DNA of 46,486 bases from an uncultured bacterium (GTDB lineage: Bacteria; Verrucomicrobiota; Kiritimatiellia; RFP12; UBA1067). The translations under genes and the position numbers were made by a program. The stretch spans positions 1 to 46,486 of the forward strand of contig CADCCQ010000044.1 of NCBI GenBank assembly GCA_902799955.1. Reading direction: 5' to 3'. Within the stretch, counting starts at the first letter, position 1. Each line of letters begins with the position of its first letter. The notes under the pieces are model-generated. The model was not told where the DNA came from, ran no database searches, and worked only from the letters and a program-made list of their open reading frames with translations. Positions 33,913 through 42,638 of this stretch are shown here, one piece after another.

Positions 33913-35169
33913 ATGTGCAATCGAGCTGGTGGAAAAAGAAATACGGGGCGCGGCGCATTTGGCACGGCCGTCATCCTGGCGGCGATGGGCTTGGCGGCGA
34001 ACGCGGCAAGCATCGCCATCGACGATGTGAAACAGCATTGGCCGTGGAGCAACAGTGTCGACATAACCTACACGGTGACCGACGGCGACGGCTGTTTTGA
34101 CGCCCGTGTGGGCAGGGTCTGCATCAAGAGCGTCGTCAACGGTGTCGAGTACGTCGCGTACGACGACATTTCCAGTCCAGGGCGGCATACCGTCGCATGG
34201 ACGAATCCGCCACAGGGCGTGAAATGCGACGACTGCAAGATGTCCGCCGAGCTGTTCCTCTCCGATCCCGTCCCGCCCGGCGACGACTACATGGTCGTAG
34301 ATCTCGTGACCGGCGCCGTCACGTACGAGGGCCTCTTCGCGCCGAACGAGAAGTTCGCCTCCTTCACTGGCCAGCAGCTCTCCAACGCGCGCTACAACAC
34401 CGACAAGTACAAGACGACGCATTACGTTCTGCGCAAGATACCCAAAGGCACCTACAAGGCGAAGCGCGGGACAAAGGCGTTCAAGGGCTGGACGACCGAC
34501 AGGGACTACTACATCGGAATCTTCTGCTGGACGACTGCGCACTACGGGAACGTAATCAAGCGCACGGACGGACGGGACGCCACCCCGTGGTCGGACTACA
34601 GCCTGCAATCCCGCAGATGGACGCCTCGTGACATTCGCGGGAACACGGTTCCGTCGGGGACGGTCGCAAAATATCCCAGCGCCGACGCCGCAATCGCCGC
34701 GAAGAAGTGGCGTCCGCTTGAGCTGCTCAACGCGAAGACGGGGATGGCCTTCGACATCCCCACCGAACTTATGCACGAGATCGCCTGCCGCGCCGGCACT
34801 ACGACCACGTTCTTCTGGGGGAACGACGCGTCGCTCGCCCCGCAATACGCGGTCTATGGGATTTCGGGGCGCAACACCGATTCGCAGTATGCCGATCCGC
34901 CCGGCACGAGGAAGCCCAACGCCTGGGGGCTCTACGACATGGTAGGCAACGACTGGCAGTGGTGCAGGACGTATGTGGGCGAAGGGGAGCCGCCAGACGT
35001 GTTCACGCCCGGCAAGGGGGCGTCCGACCGCTGGTACGTGCGCGGGGAGAACATCTACCCCGCCGATCCGCATCGGTTGTCTTCCGACGTGCGGAGCTCT
35101 GCGTTCACCAAGAGCGGCGTAGGGTACAGCTTCCGCGCGGCGTACATCATGCCCAACGGCAGTAAATAA
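33913..35169 (+). CDS. secreted SUMF1/FGE-like (sulfatase-modifying factor fold) protein
   Basis: This 418-residue protein has a signal-peptide-like N-terminus (AFGTAVILAAMGLAANA) and a beta-rich region to ~150 (VDITYTVTDGDGCFDARVGRVCIKSVVNG). A formylglycine-generating-enzyme-fold domain follows (~155-415): FDIPTELMHEIACRAGTTTTFFWGND, GTRKPNAWGLYDMVGNDWQWCRTY and the C-terminal VRSSAF...GYSFRAAYI. These correspond to LPTEAEWEYAARAG, PNAFGLYDMHGNVWEWC and GFR of the family. I do not see the catalytic Cys pair of true FGEs, so it is more likely a non-catalytic, binding or structural member. Such paralogues are numerous in PVC genomes. Strong ribosome site AAGGAG. It is a single-gene unit with its own promoter. 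Confidence 0.85.
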   Translation: MCNRAGGKRNTGRGAFGTAVILAAMGLAANAASIAIDDVKQHWPWSNSVDITYTVTDGDGCFDARVGRVCIKSVVNGVEYVAYDDISSPGRHTVAWTNPPQGVKCDDCKMSAELFLSDPVPPGDDYMVVDLVTGAVTYEGLFAPNEKFASFTGQQLSNARYNTDKYKTTHYVLRKIPKGTYKAKRGTKAFKGWTTDRDYYIGIFCWTTAHYGNVIKRTDGRDATPWSDYSLQSRRWTPRDIRGNTVPSGTVAKYPSADAAIAAKKWRPLELLNAKTGMAFDIPTELMHEIACRAGTTTTFFWGNDASLAPQYAVYGISGRNTDSQYADPPGTRKPNAWGLYDMVGNDWQWCRTYVGEGEPPDVFTPGKGASDRWYVRGENIYPADPHRLSSDVRSSAFTKSGVGYSFRAAYIMPNGSK

Positions 35170-35200
35170 TTTTGAAATTTGTTCCGCTTTCTCAACGAAA

Positions 35201-35212
35201 TTGTGGTATAAT
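35201..35212 (+). promoter_or_regulatory. extended -10 of the Gly-rich surface protein gene
   Basis: TTGTGGTATAAT ends at 35212. It closely resembles the -10 region before the SUMF1-like gene (CTGTGGTATAATAG), and both leaders go on to AAGACAAGGAGA before the ATG. No good -35 is seen at the standard distance. The predicted leader is ~70 nt. Confidence 0.55.
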
Positions 35213-35291
35213 AGAGACAAAGACTGCTGATCCCGGATGTGCAAAGTCTGAGGAAATGGCAAGACAAACCAGAAGACAAGGAGAGGCGAAA

Positions 35292-38200
35292 ATGGTCAAA
35301 ATCAACATAAACCACCTTTGTTCACGTGGCATCTTGCTCGCGGCGGCCATCGGCCTTGCAGCAGCCACATTGGCGGCGACGGTTGACCTCTCGACCGTTA
35401 GGGGCGACACGGTGCTTCAGGACGGCGACGTCGCAACCGGCACACTCGGCGGCAACTACAAAATATCCGTCGCTGACGGCGCCACGGTGACGCTCCGCAA
35501 TGCGGTGATTGACCAGGACTCCGGCTGGGACGGCTGGGCAAGCGTCAACTGCCTTGGAGGTGCGACAATTGTCCTGGAGGGCGACAATACGCTCAATTCA
35601 AAGAACTCACGCTATCCCGCCATCCATATCCCGACAAACAAGACGCTGACCGTACGGGGAAGTGGCTCGCTTGCGGCGTGGGGTGGTAACGGGTCCGCCG
35701 CCATCGGCGGTGGTAATGGAATAGACTGCGGCAATATCGTAATCGCGGGCGGCACAATTACTGTGACTGTCTTGGGCCGGACAGCTGGCATCGGTTCCGG
35801 ATCATTAAGTACCTGCGGAAATATCACCATCAGTGGCGGTACTATTACAACCGGTGTTAAAGATTCCAATTGCATGTGGTCTACTGGCATTGGCGCAGGG
35901 GCGGGGGGTTCATGCGGCGACATACTTATCAGCGGTGGAACGGTATATGCACAGGGTAAAAAAAGCACTGGCATCGGTAGCGGCTATTGTAGTTCTATTT
36001 ATGGAAGAGGTAGCTCGTGTGGGTCCATCACCATCAGCGGCGGCAACGTCACCGCCATCAGCGACGATGGCGCGGCCGCCATCGGGAGCGCCAAGGGCAT
36101 AGAAGGCGATTCCGGCGAGCCTAGCTATTATAGCGTCTGCGGCGACATTACCATCTCCGGCGGAACCGTCAACGCAACGATACTTCCCGCCACATTACGC
36201 GAATATAGCTGTGTCGGGATTGGCCCGGGTTGTATTAGTGCTGTCTGCGGCAACATCACAATCGGGTTGGGCATCACCAGCGTGACCGCCACTTCGGTAT
36301 ACCCTGGATACGAAGGTGAACTTGGAATACCAATTGGTGCGGCCGAGGGTGGTAGTGGCACATGTGGCACAATCGTCGTTGACCCGCGTCTGGTCGACGC
36401 GACGCGCGAAACCGCCGTGACCGCGAACCCCGAAATCAGGACCATGACACGGACCATCGAACCGCGCATCATCCACCTCGACGATCTTCCGCGCGACATG
36501 CTGTTTGGAAATGAATTGATTGTCCGTGACGGGAGTATTTTGACGGGAGTGCTTAAAAGCGGCTACAAGGTGTCCATCTGGAAAGGCGCGACGGTGACGC
36601 TCCGCAACGCGTGCATAGAACAAATATACCACGGTGATTATTGGGATGTGTATCCGTGGGCGGGCATCACGTGCCGTGGCGACGCCACCATCATCCTTGA
36701 AGGCGAAGGAGCGAATACGGTCATGGGATTCAACGAGGACGATCCCGGGATCTACGTGCCGGTGGGGAAGACGCTGACCATCCGGGGCGACGGCATTCTC
36801 GATGCGTTCCCTGGCCACCAGGGTTGCGGTGCCGCCATCGGCGCGAGCACAACCAACAGCTGCGGAAACATCGTGATAGAAAGTGGCACGATCTTTGCGA
36901 GTGTCAGTGGACGTTCCGGCCATTTCGCCGCGGGCATCGGAGGTACGGGCGCTGACTGTGGCTTCATTGAGATAAAAGGGGGCAACGTCACTGCGCTCGG
37001 CGGCGAAGGTGCCGCGGGCATCGGGGGTGGATTGGGAGGGAGATGCCGAGGCATTTCCATCGGTTCCGGAATCGAAACAGTGGTTGCCACTGCAGGCTAT
37101 GATTGCGACAATCCCATCGGCGCGGGAAATGACGGGTCCTGCGGAGGTGTCGTGATGGGCTTTGGGCTCAAATCGGTCGCCGGCACCGACAATGAAGATA
37201 GGAAGACCAGCACGATTACGCACCAGTTCTTCGATCTTTCAGATGTAACCGAAAACACGACCATCAGCAACAACTCTATTGTCATCGGCTCTCACACTGG
37301 AACAAACAAGATATGCATCGCGGACGGCGCGACGGTCATGCTGCGAAACGTGAGCATCAACGCTGCCGGCCACAACTACTCCAGCACGCCCTGGGCTGGT
37401 ATCACCTGCCTTGGTGACGCGACGATCATCCTTGACGAAGAGAACCTCGTCAAGGGGTGCAACGAATACTGGCCGGGCATATACGTTCCGGAAAACAAGA
37501 CGCTGACAATTCGGGGCGAGGGTGCGCTGACGGCGGCGGGCAGTGGATTCTACGGCGCGGGTATCGGCGGCGGACAAGGAAACAGGAGCTGCGGCACCAT
37601 CGTAATCGCGGGCGGCACAATAACGGCGACAGGCGGCGGTTTTGGTGCCGGCATCGGCAGTGGTTTCCAGAGTTTGTGCGACGGCATCACAATCAACGGT
37701 GGCACTATCACTGCTACGGGCGGCTCGGGCGCCGCAGGTATCGGTGGCGGAAACGATGGCGACTGCGGCAGCATCAGCATTACAGGCGGCGCGGTTGACG
37801 CCACAGGCGGAGCGGATGCCGCCGGCATCGGTTCGGGGATTTGCTACGAGTACGGCGGATGTTGCGGCTACATCACCATCGGCCCGAATATCGCGCTCGT
37901 CGTCGCGAAGGCAGGGAACGGTTGCGAGAATCCCATCGGCGCGGACGATGAAGACATGTGCGCCGGCGTCAGCGTTTCCACGTATCTGACCGACAACCAC
38001 GGCAAGCCCACGCGCAGAATAGAGGGTGGCGGAATTCCCGCCTACGGCGCCTGGGCGGCGGCGAACGGAATCGCCGGCGCGTGGAACGAGAAGGATGCGA
38101 GCGGAATCTACAACGTGTTCCGCTATGCGTTCAACAAGCCGACGGACGACTTCACGATTATCGACATCACGTTCAACGAGGCGGGCAAGGTGGTTGTCGG

Positions 38201-38372
38201 TACGCCGCCGCTCGTGAACGGCGGGGGCTTTGTGTTCTCGGTCGTTGCGTCTGATACACCCGACGGAACGGGCAATGTCGCAACAACGCCGCTCGACCCG
38301 TCGGGCGAGACGACAATCAACGAGACAGGCAAGACCGCCCGCTTCTTCCGACTGACGGTGACGGAAGAATAG
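35292..38372 (+). CDS. secreted Gly-rich beta-helix-like protein with three internal repeats
   Basis: Start chosen at 35292 (MVKININHLCSRGILLAAAIGLAAATLAA, a signal peptide, AAGGAG 8 nt upstream) rather than the longer frame from 35172, which would begin before the likely transcript start. The 1026-residue product has three long modules, at about residues 30-390, 395-685 and 690-945. Each opens with a G.YK(I/V)....GATV.LRN segment, then W..(I/V).C.G.ATI.L.., then (P/G)I(H/Y)(I/V)P..KTLT(I/V)RG.G.L, then several GAGIGGG...CG.I.I.GGTITATGG units. The units look like right-handed beta-helix or carbohydrate-binding repeats. The C-terminal ~110 residues (AYGAWAAANGIAGAWNEKD...FRYAFNKP...GKTARFFRLTVTEE) are a domain common at the end of PVC secreted proteins. 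No enzymatic motif is seen; adhesion or glycan binding is plausible. Confidence 0.8.
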   Translation: MVKININHLCSRGILLAAAIGLAAATLAATVDLSTVRGDTVLQDGDVATGTLGGNYKISVADGATVTLRNAVIDQDSGWDGWASVNCLGGATIVLEGDNTLNSKNSRYPAIHIPTNKTLTVRGSGSLAAWGGNGSAAIGGGNGIDCGNIVIAGGTITVTVLGRTAGIGSGSLSTCGNITISGGTITTGVKDSNCMWSTGIGAGAGGSCGDILISGGTVYAQGKKSTGIGSGYCSSIYGRGSSCGSITISGGNVTAISDDGAAAIGSAKGIEGDSGEPSYYSVCGDITISGGTVNATILPATLREYSCVGIGPGCISAVCGNITIGLGITSVTATSVYPGYEGELGIPIGAAEGGSGTCGTIVVDPRLVDATRETAVTANPEIRTMTRTIEPRIIHLDDLPRDMLFGNELIVRDGSILTGVLKSGYKVSIWKGATVTLRNACIEQIYHGDYWDVYPWAGITCRGDATIILEGEGANTVMGFNEDDPGIYVPVGKTLTIRGDGILDAFPGHQGCGAAIGASTTNSCGNIVIESGTIFASVSGRSGHFAAGIGGTGADCGFIEIKGGNVTALGGEGAAGIGGGLGGRCRGISIGSGIETVVATAGYDCDNPIGAGNDGSCGGVVMGFGLKSVAGTDNEDRKTSTITHQFFDLSDVTENTTISNNSIVIGSHTGTNKICIADGATVMLRNVSINAAGHNYSSTPWAGITCLGDATIILDEENLVKGCNEYWPGIYVPENKTLTIRGEGALTAAGSGFYGAGIGGGQGNRSCGTIVIAGGTITATGGGFGAGIGSGFQSLCDGITINGGTITATGGSGAAGIGGGNDGDCGSISITGGAVDATGGADAAGIGSGICYEYGGCCGYITIGPNIALVVAKAGNGCENPIGADDEDMCAGVSVSTYLTDNHGKPTRRIEGGGIPAYGAWAAANGIAGAWNEKDASGIYNVFRYAFNKPTDDFTIIDITFNEAGKVVVGTPPLVNGGGFVFSVVASDTPDGTGNVATTPLDPSGETTINETGKTARFFRLTVTEE

Positions 38373-38388
38373 GGAGTTGACCCCGCCG

Positions 38389-38420
38389 GCGCCCGCCGCT
38401 CCGCAAGGTGCGGCGGGCGC
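38389..38420 (+). terminator. intrinsic terminator-like hairpin
   Basis: GCGCCCGCCGC (38389-38399) and GCGGCGGGCGC (38410-38420) form a perfect 11-bp stem with a 10-nt loop, 17 nt after the stop codon, followed by GTTCGTTTC. The tail is only modestly T-rich. Confidence 0.65.
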
Positions 38421-38511
38421 GTTCGTTTCATTGAAAAACTCTGTGCCAAATTGCGATATAATATTCGTAAATGCGCGTTCTGACGAAGATGAAAGATTAA
38501 CGGAAGCCAAG

Positions 38512-38537
38512 ACAACAACGTTTTGTTGTGATATAAT
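38512..38537 (+). promoter_or_regulatory. promoter with dyad for the glycoside hydrolase pair
   Basis: ACAACAA (38512-38518) and TTGTTGT (38523-38529) form an inverted repeat directly before an extended -10 (TTGTGATATAAT, TATAAT 38532-38537). The dyad sits in the spacer and -35 area, so it may be an operator. A second similar -10 (TTGCGATATAAT, ending 38462) lies 75 bp upstream. AAAGGA precedes the ATG at 38570. Confidence 0.5.
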
Positions 38538-38569
38538 ATGTTTGTAAAGCAAGAAAGGAATGAACTAAC

Positions 38570-40165
38570 ATGAGAGTCAGAAATGGTTATATGGCGGCTA
38601 TGGTTGTCGCGGCAAGCGCGTCGTTCGCGATGGCTGCCGGCGCGGCGGTTTCAACGGCGGCGAGGGCGGATGCAGTCTCGCCGGTTGTCACGCATTCGCT
38701 TGACACGACGGCCGCTGCCTCATTGGGCGAGAAGTTCCCGGAGACGATGCGCGGCGGCACGTGGAAGGTGATCTACTCTTCGGCGGAAGGTCCGGAGGGG
38801 CGCGCCCTCGAAGTGCTCACCAAGCGCGCCGGGACGTATTTCCTGCGCGAGGCGCATTTCGCGACGCCGTTCGTGCTGCCGCTCGAGAAGGACGGCGGCG
38901 ATGTCGTCGACACGAAGCGTGACGCGTTCGTGATCGGCGTCCCCGCGAAGAACGCGACGCTGCGTGCGCTCCTTGGCGACAAGAAGGTCCCCGCCGGCGG
39001 GTATCTCATCAAGACGATGCGCAAAAACGGACGCAACGTCGTCGTCATCGCCGGCGACAATCCCTCCGCCGTGCTCTGGGGAACGTTCGACTTCCTCGAC
39101 GTGGTCGTGCCTGACCTCGAGGCGCGGCTGAAGAACGCCCACTGCTGCTACCCCGGCACGTTCTTCAGGAGCGAGAGGATCCCGTCCTGCGAATACGCCA
39201 CCGCGCCCGAGACTCCTGTGAGAAGCGCATGGATGTGGGGCCACGTCATCAACGACTACAACGCGTCGTTCCGCGAAATGGCGCGTGCCCGCTTCAACCG
39301 CGCGATCATCTGGAACGACCGCCAGATCGTGAACGCGCGCGAGGTCGTCGAATGCGCCCACAGCTGGGGCATTGAGGTGTACTGGGGATTCCACTGGGGC
39401 TGGGGGATCGAATTCAACGACCTCAGCAAGCTCGACGCGCTCTCCGACTCAATCGTGGACGACTGGCGGCGCATCTGGAAGCCGATGGGCGGCGACGGCA
39501 TATACTTCCAGAGCTTCACCGAGACGAGCCAGCAGGAGATGGGCGGACGCCTCATCGCAGACATCGTGACGGAGCTCGTCAACAAGACGGCGAAGAAGAT
39601 CCATGCCGAGTCTCCGGATACGGACATCATCTTCGGGCTCCATGCCTCGTCCATCCACAAGAAGGGCGCGACGGAGGCGATCGCGCGGACCGACCCGTCC
39701 CTGGAGATCCTCTGGGAGGACTGCGGCGCGTTCCCGTTCCACGACACCGGCCTCTCGCCGAAGATGATCAGCTACTGCGACAAGATCCTCGCGCTCACGC
39801 CGACCGTCGGCTTCTGCTGGAAGGCGCAGCTTCGCATCGACTGGAGCCACTTCAGGCGTCCGCTAGCGGGTCCGTTCCTGCTTGGCTGCGCCAGCGAGCA
39901 GCTGATCGAGCGCGACCGCGCGATCACGCTCCCGCGCCACGTGCAGATCGACGAATACTGGATGAAGAACGGCAAGTTTGCGTACGACTTCGTGAAGCAC
40001 GTCCGCGAGGGCAAGCACCAGCCGAAGGAGTACAGCGCCGTGGCGGAGTACAACCCGCCGTACAGCTTTGCGACGTTCTGCCAGTCGGAGCTCTTCTGGA
40101 GCACGAAGGACTCCTGGGACGAAATCGCCCGCCGCGCCCGCGCCAGGGCGCGCCCGGAGAAGTAG
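38570..40165 (+). CDS. secreted glycoside hydrolase with alpha-glucuronidase (GH67-N)-like fold
   Basis: This 531-residue protein has a signal peptide (MAAMVVAASASFAMAAGA). Residues ~60-200 (DAFVIGVPAKNATLRALLGDKKVPAGGYLIKTMRKNGRNVVVIAGDNPSAVLWGTFDFLDVVV) match the accessory N-terminal domain that precedes the barrel in GH67, GH20 and GH115 enzymes. A TIM-barrel-like region follows: RSAWMWGHVINDYNASFREMARARFNRAIIWNDRQ, WGIEVYWGFHWGWG, GGDGIYFQSFTETSQQEMGG, IIFGLHASSIHKKGA, LEILWEDCGAFPFHD. Glu in FTET and Glu/Asp in WEDCG are candidate acids. The exact family and substrate are uncertain. Together with the rhamnosidase 13 nt downstream, it suggests attack on acidic or pectin-like glycans. Confidence 0.65.
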   Translation: MRVRNGYMAAMVVAASASFAMAAGAAVSTAARADAVSPVVTHSLDTTAAASLGEKFPETMRGGTWKVIYSSAEGPEGRALEVLTKRAGTYFLREAHFATPFVLPLEKDGGDVVDTKRDAFVIGVPAKNATLRALLGDKKVPAGGYLIKTMRKNGRNVVVIAGDNPSAVLWGTFDFLDVVVPDLEARLKNAHCCYPGTFFRSERIPSCEYATAPETPVRSAWMWGHVINDYNASFREMARARFNRAIIWNDRQIVNAREVVECAHSWGIEVYWGFHWGWGIEFNDLSKLDALSDSIVDDWRRIWKPMGGDGIYFQSFTETSQQEMGGRLIADIVTELVNKTAKKIHAESPDTDIIFGLHASSIHKKGATEAIARTDPSLEILWEDCGAFPFHDTGLSPKMISYCDKILALTPTVGFCWKAQLRIDWSHFRRPLAGPFLLGCASEQLIERDRAITLPRHVQIDEYWMKNGKFAYDFVKHVREGKHQPKEYSAVAEYNPPYSFATFCQSELFWSTKDSWDEIARRARARARPEK

Positions 40166-40178
40166 GAGCGTTGCTGAG

Positions 40179-42230
40179 ATGAAAATGCCGTATGCTCTAG
40201 CTTGTGCAGTGGCCGTGTCGGCCGCTGGTTTCGCCGCTGTGGCGGACAATCTGGCGGCGCAGCCGTGGATCGGCGACGGACAGTCCGACCGCAACGGGGC
40301 GGACTGGTACGACGAGGATCCCGCGCCAGAGTTCAGGGCCGTGTTCACACTGCCCGAGGGTACGCGCGAGGCGAAGGTGCATTTCGCCTGCGTCGGATTC
40401 GGGTGGTTCAGCGTCGACGGAGAGGCGATGATGCGCACGGACGGTCTGGACACGCTCTGGACGCCGTACGACAAGACCGTGTATTCGAAGACGTTCACGG
40501 TGAAGGCGGGTCCGGGCCCCCATAAAATCGTGGTGCGCCTCGGCAACGGGTTCTACAACCTGCCTCCGCTCCGCTTCTGGGGCTCGATGTGCTTTCGCAC
40601 GGTGTTGGCGCATGGGCGTCCCTGTTTCAAGATGGCGGTCGAGGGCGTGAAGGGTCCGCTGGAGTGGAAGTGGCGCAGGACGAACGTCGTGCGCAACTCG
40701 GTATACCTCGGCGCGGAGGTCGACGCGACGCGCCCGGTGGACTCTGACTGGAAGCCCGCTGCCAATGTGGCGGGCCCCAAGGGGACGATTCGCCCGTGGC
40801 CGGACGAAAATCTGGGGATGGTCGCGGACGGTGCCCACCACGGCAGCTCCAAGTGGTTGAAGGAGGGCCTGGTGCAGGTCGTCGACTTCGGCGTGAACGC
40901 CTCCGGCGTGCCGGAGTTCGTGTTCCGCGGCGAGGAGCGCGGCACTTCGGTTGAGATTGTGTACGGCGAACGCCTCAACGCCGATGGCTCGGTCAACGTG
41001 CTCACGCAGACCGCTGGGCAGATCAAGCGCGGCAACGGCGGCCCGGGGGCGCCGCGCGTCGCCTGCCAGCGTGACGCGTACAAGTGCGGCGGCGCGGCGT
41101 GCGAGCGCTTCGCGCCTCCGTTCACATGGCACATCTTCCGCTACGCGGAGATACGCGGGGCGAAACATCTGCTGGGCGATGGCGACGCGGAGCGGAGCGT
41201 CCGCTCGATGGTCTCGCTCGCCGACAAGGCGCCGGCGGCGAAGGCGTTCAAGACTAAAGACGCCGGTCTGGCGGCCATCCACGAGATGTGCCGCCGTACG
41301 TTCCAGGCGAACATGATCGGCGGCGTGCAGAGCGACTGCCCCGGACGCGAGCGGCTCGGCTACGGCGGCGACATAGTCTCCTCCAGCGAGGCGTTCATCC
41401 TCAACTGGGACATGCGCGCAATCTATCTCAAGATTCTGCAGGACTTCGCGGACGAGGCGGCTGACGACGGATGGATCACCGAGACTGCGCCGTACGTTGG
41501 CATCGGCGACAGGGGCTACGGCAGGCGCGCGGGCCCCGTCTCGTGGTCGCTTGCCGTGCCTGAGCTGATCGACGCGCTGCTGCGCCACTATGGCGAGACG
41601 AAGGCTCTCGACTACTATCCCGTCTGCGCGCGCTACGTCCGTCTGCTGGCGGCGAAGTATCCGTCCGGACTCATCCCGAGATGCATCGGCGACCACGAGG
41701 CTCTCGCCCGAGCGCCGAACGACATGACTGGCACGGCGCACTGGCATCGATTCGTCGCTCTCACGGCGGGTTTTGCGAAGCGGTTGGGGCGCACGGACGA
41801 CGCGGCGGAGTTCGGCGCGCTGGCGGACAGGATCAAGGCGGCGTTTGTCGCGAAGTATGTGAAGGACGGAGTCGTCGCGAACGGGACGCAGTCGGCTCAG
41901 GCGATCGCGCTATACCTTGGTCTCGTGCCGGCCGACCAGGTGCCGGCTGCGGAACGGCGTCTCGTCGCGGCGATAGAGGAGAGAGGGTTCGGCCCCACGA
42001 CCGGCATCTTCTCCACGCGGTACATGCTGATGTACCTCTCAGAGCACGGGCGCGTGGACATTGCGCGTAAGATCGTCCTGCACAAGGGCTTCCCCGGCTG
42101 GCTGCACATGCTTGACCGCGGCGCGACCACGCTCTGGGAGACGTGGAAGGAGTCGGACAACATATTCTCCAACTGCCACCCGATGTTCGGCAGCGTCGAC
42201 GAGTGGATCCTGAAATACGGCGGGGAGTGA
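40179..42230 (+). CDS. secreted alpha-L-rhamnosidase (GH78 family)
   Basis: Start at 40179 (MKMPYALACAVAVSAAGFAAVADN, signal peptide; AGGAG at 40164-40168 overlaps the previous stop), giving 683 residues. N-terminal beta domains (EFRAVFTLPEGTREAKVHFACVGFGWFSVDGEAMMRTDGLDTLWTPYDKTVYSKTFTV; VVDFGVNASGVPEFVFRGEERGTSVEIVYGERLNADGSVN) lead into an (alpha/alpha)6 barrel. GH78 marks are FQANMIGGVQSDCPGRERLGYGGD, with Glu391 as candidate general acid, and GATTLWETWKES...SNCHPMFGSVDEWILKY. The enzyme releases L-rhamnose from plant or bacterial glycans. The protein stops right after the barrel; the C-terminal beta-sandwich domain usual in GH78 is missing, with no frameshifted remnant obvious downstream. 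It forms an operon with the preceding hydrolase. Confidence 0.9.
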   Translation: MKMPYALACAVAVSAAGFAAVADNLAAQPWIGDGQSDRNGADWYDEDPAPEFRAVFTLPEGTREAKVHFACVGFGWFSVDGEAMMRTDGLDTLWTPYDKTVYSKTFTVKAGPGPHKIVVRLGNGFYNLPPLRFWGSMCFRTVLAHGRPCFKMAVEGVKGPLEWKWRRTNVVRNSVYLGAEVDATRPVDSDWKPAANVAGPKGTIRPWPDENLGMVADGAHHGSSKWLKEGLVQVVDFGVNASGVPEFVFRGEERGTSVEIVYGERLNADGSVNVLTQTAGQIKRGNGGPGAPRVACQRDAYKCGGAACERFAPPFTWHIFRYAEIRGAKHLLGDGDAERSVRSMVSLADKAPAAKAFKTKDAGLAAIHEMCRRTFQANMIGGVQSDCPGRERLGYGGDIVSSSEAFILNWDMRAIYLKILQDFADEAADDGWITETAPYVGIGDRGYGRRAGPVSWSLAVPELIDALLRHYGETKALDYYPVCARYVRLLAAKYPSGLIPRCIGDHEALARAPNDMTGTAHWHRFVALTAGFAKRLGRTDDAAEFGALADRIKAAFVAKYVKDGVVANGTQSAQAIALYLGLVPADQVPAAERRLVAAIEERGFGPTTGIFSTRYMLMYLSEHGRVDIARKIVLHKGFPGWLHMLDRGATTLWETWKESDNIFSNCHPMFGSVDEWILKYGGE

Positions 42231-42369
42231 AAGCACAGCAATGGCAAGCATGCGCTCCTTGCACTGTGTGGTAATGGCGGCTCGCGCGGCCCTTTCCGAA
42301 ATCGCCGTGTTCTAAAGATCTGTAGCATTCCATATAAATCTCACGCTGCGAACTCCGCTGCTCTGTGCC
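42231..42369. other. intergenic stretch before MITE copy 3
   Basis: About 140 nt between the rhamnosidase stop and the MITE. I see no gene, terminator or convincing promoter in it. Confidence 0.5.
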
Positions 42370-42574
42370 GGGTGCATCTGTATAATTCACCGCCACATCC
42401 TCTAATGATGGGAAACAACTTGTCTGAAACAACTTCCCTTTGCGGCGGGCAACCGCCCGCCGATTCAAGAACGCCGCGTAGTTACGCGGCGAGAACGCCG
42501 CGTAGTTACGCGGCGAGAAGAAAAGTTGTTTCTGTTGTTTCAAAATATGCGCGGATGAAAAATGCAGATGCGCC
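42370..42574 (+). mobile_element. MITE-like element, copy 3 (205 bp)
   Basis: The left end GGGTGCATCTGTATAATTCACC and right end GGATGAAAAATGCAGATGCGCC match the other copies. The flanks GCTCTGTGCC (42360-42369) and ACTCTGTACC (42575-42584) agree at 8 of 10 positions, so this is probably an older insertion. It carries both cassette types: GGCGGGC-AACC-GCCCGCC once, and the CGCCGCGTA-GT-TACGCGGCG unit twice in tandem. Confidence 0.85.
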
Positions 42575-42620
42575 ACTCTGTACCTCTGCGTGAAAAACCT
42601 ATGGGATGGTAATGAAGAAA

Positions 42621-42631
42621 TATGATATAAT
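42621..42631 (+). promoter_or_regulatory. extended -10 of the nucleotidyltransferase gene
   Basis: TATGATATAAT (TATAAT 42626-42631) lies only 7 nt before the ATG at 42639. If used, the mRNA would be leaderless. No -35 is visible at the normal distance. Confidence 0.4.
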
Positions 42632-42638
42632 AGGCGCC

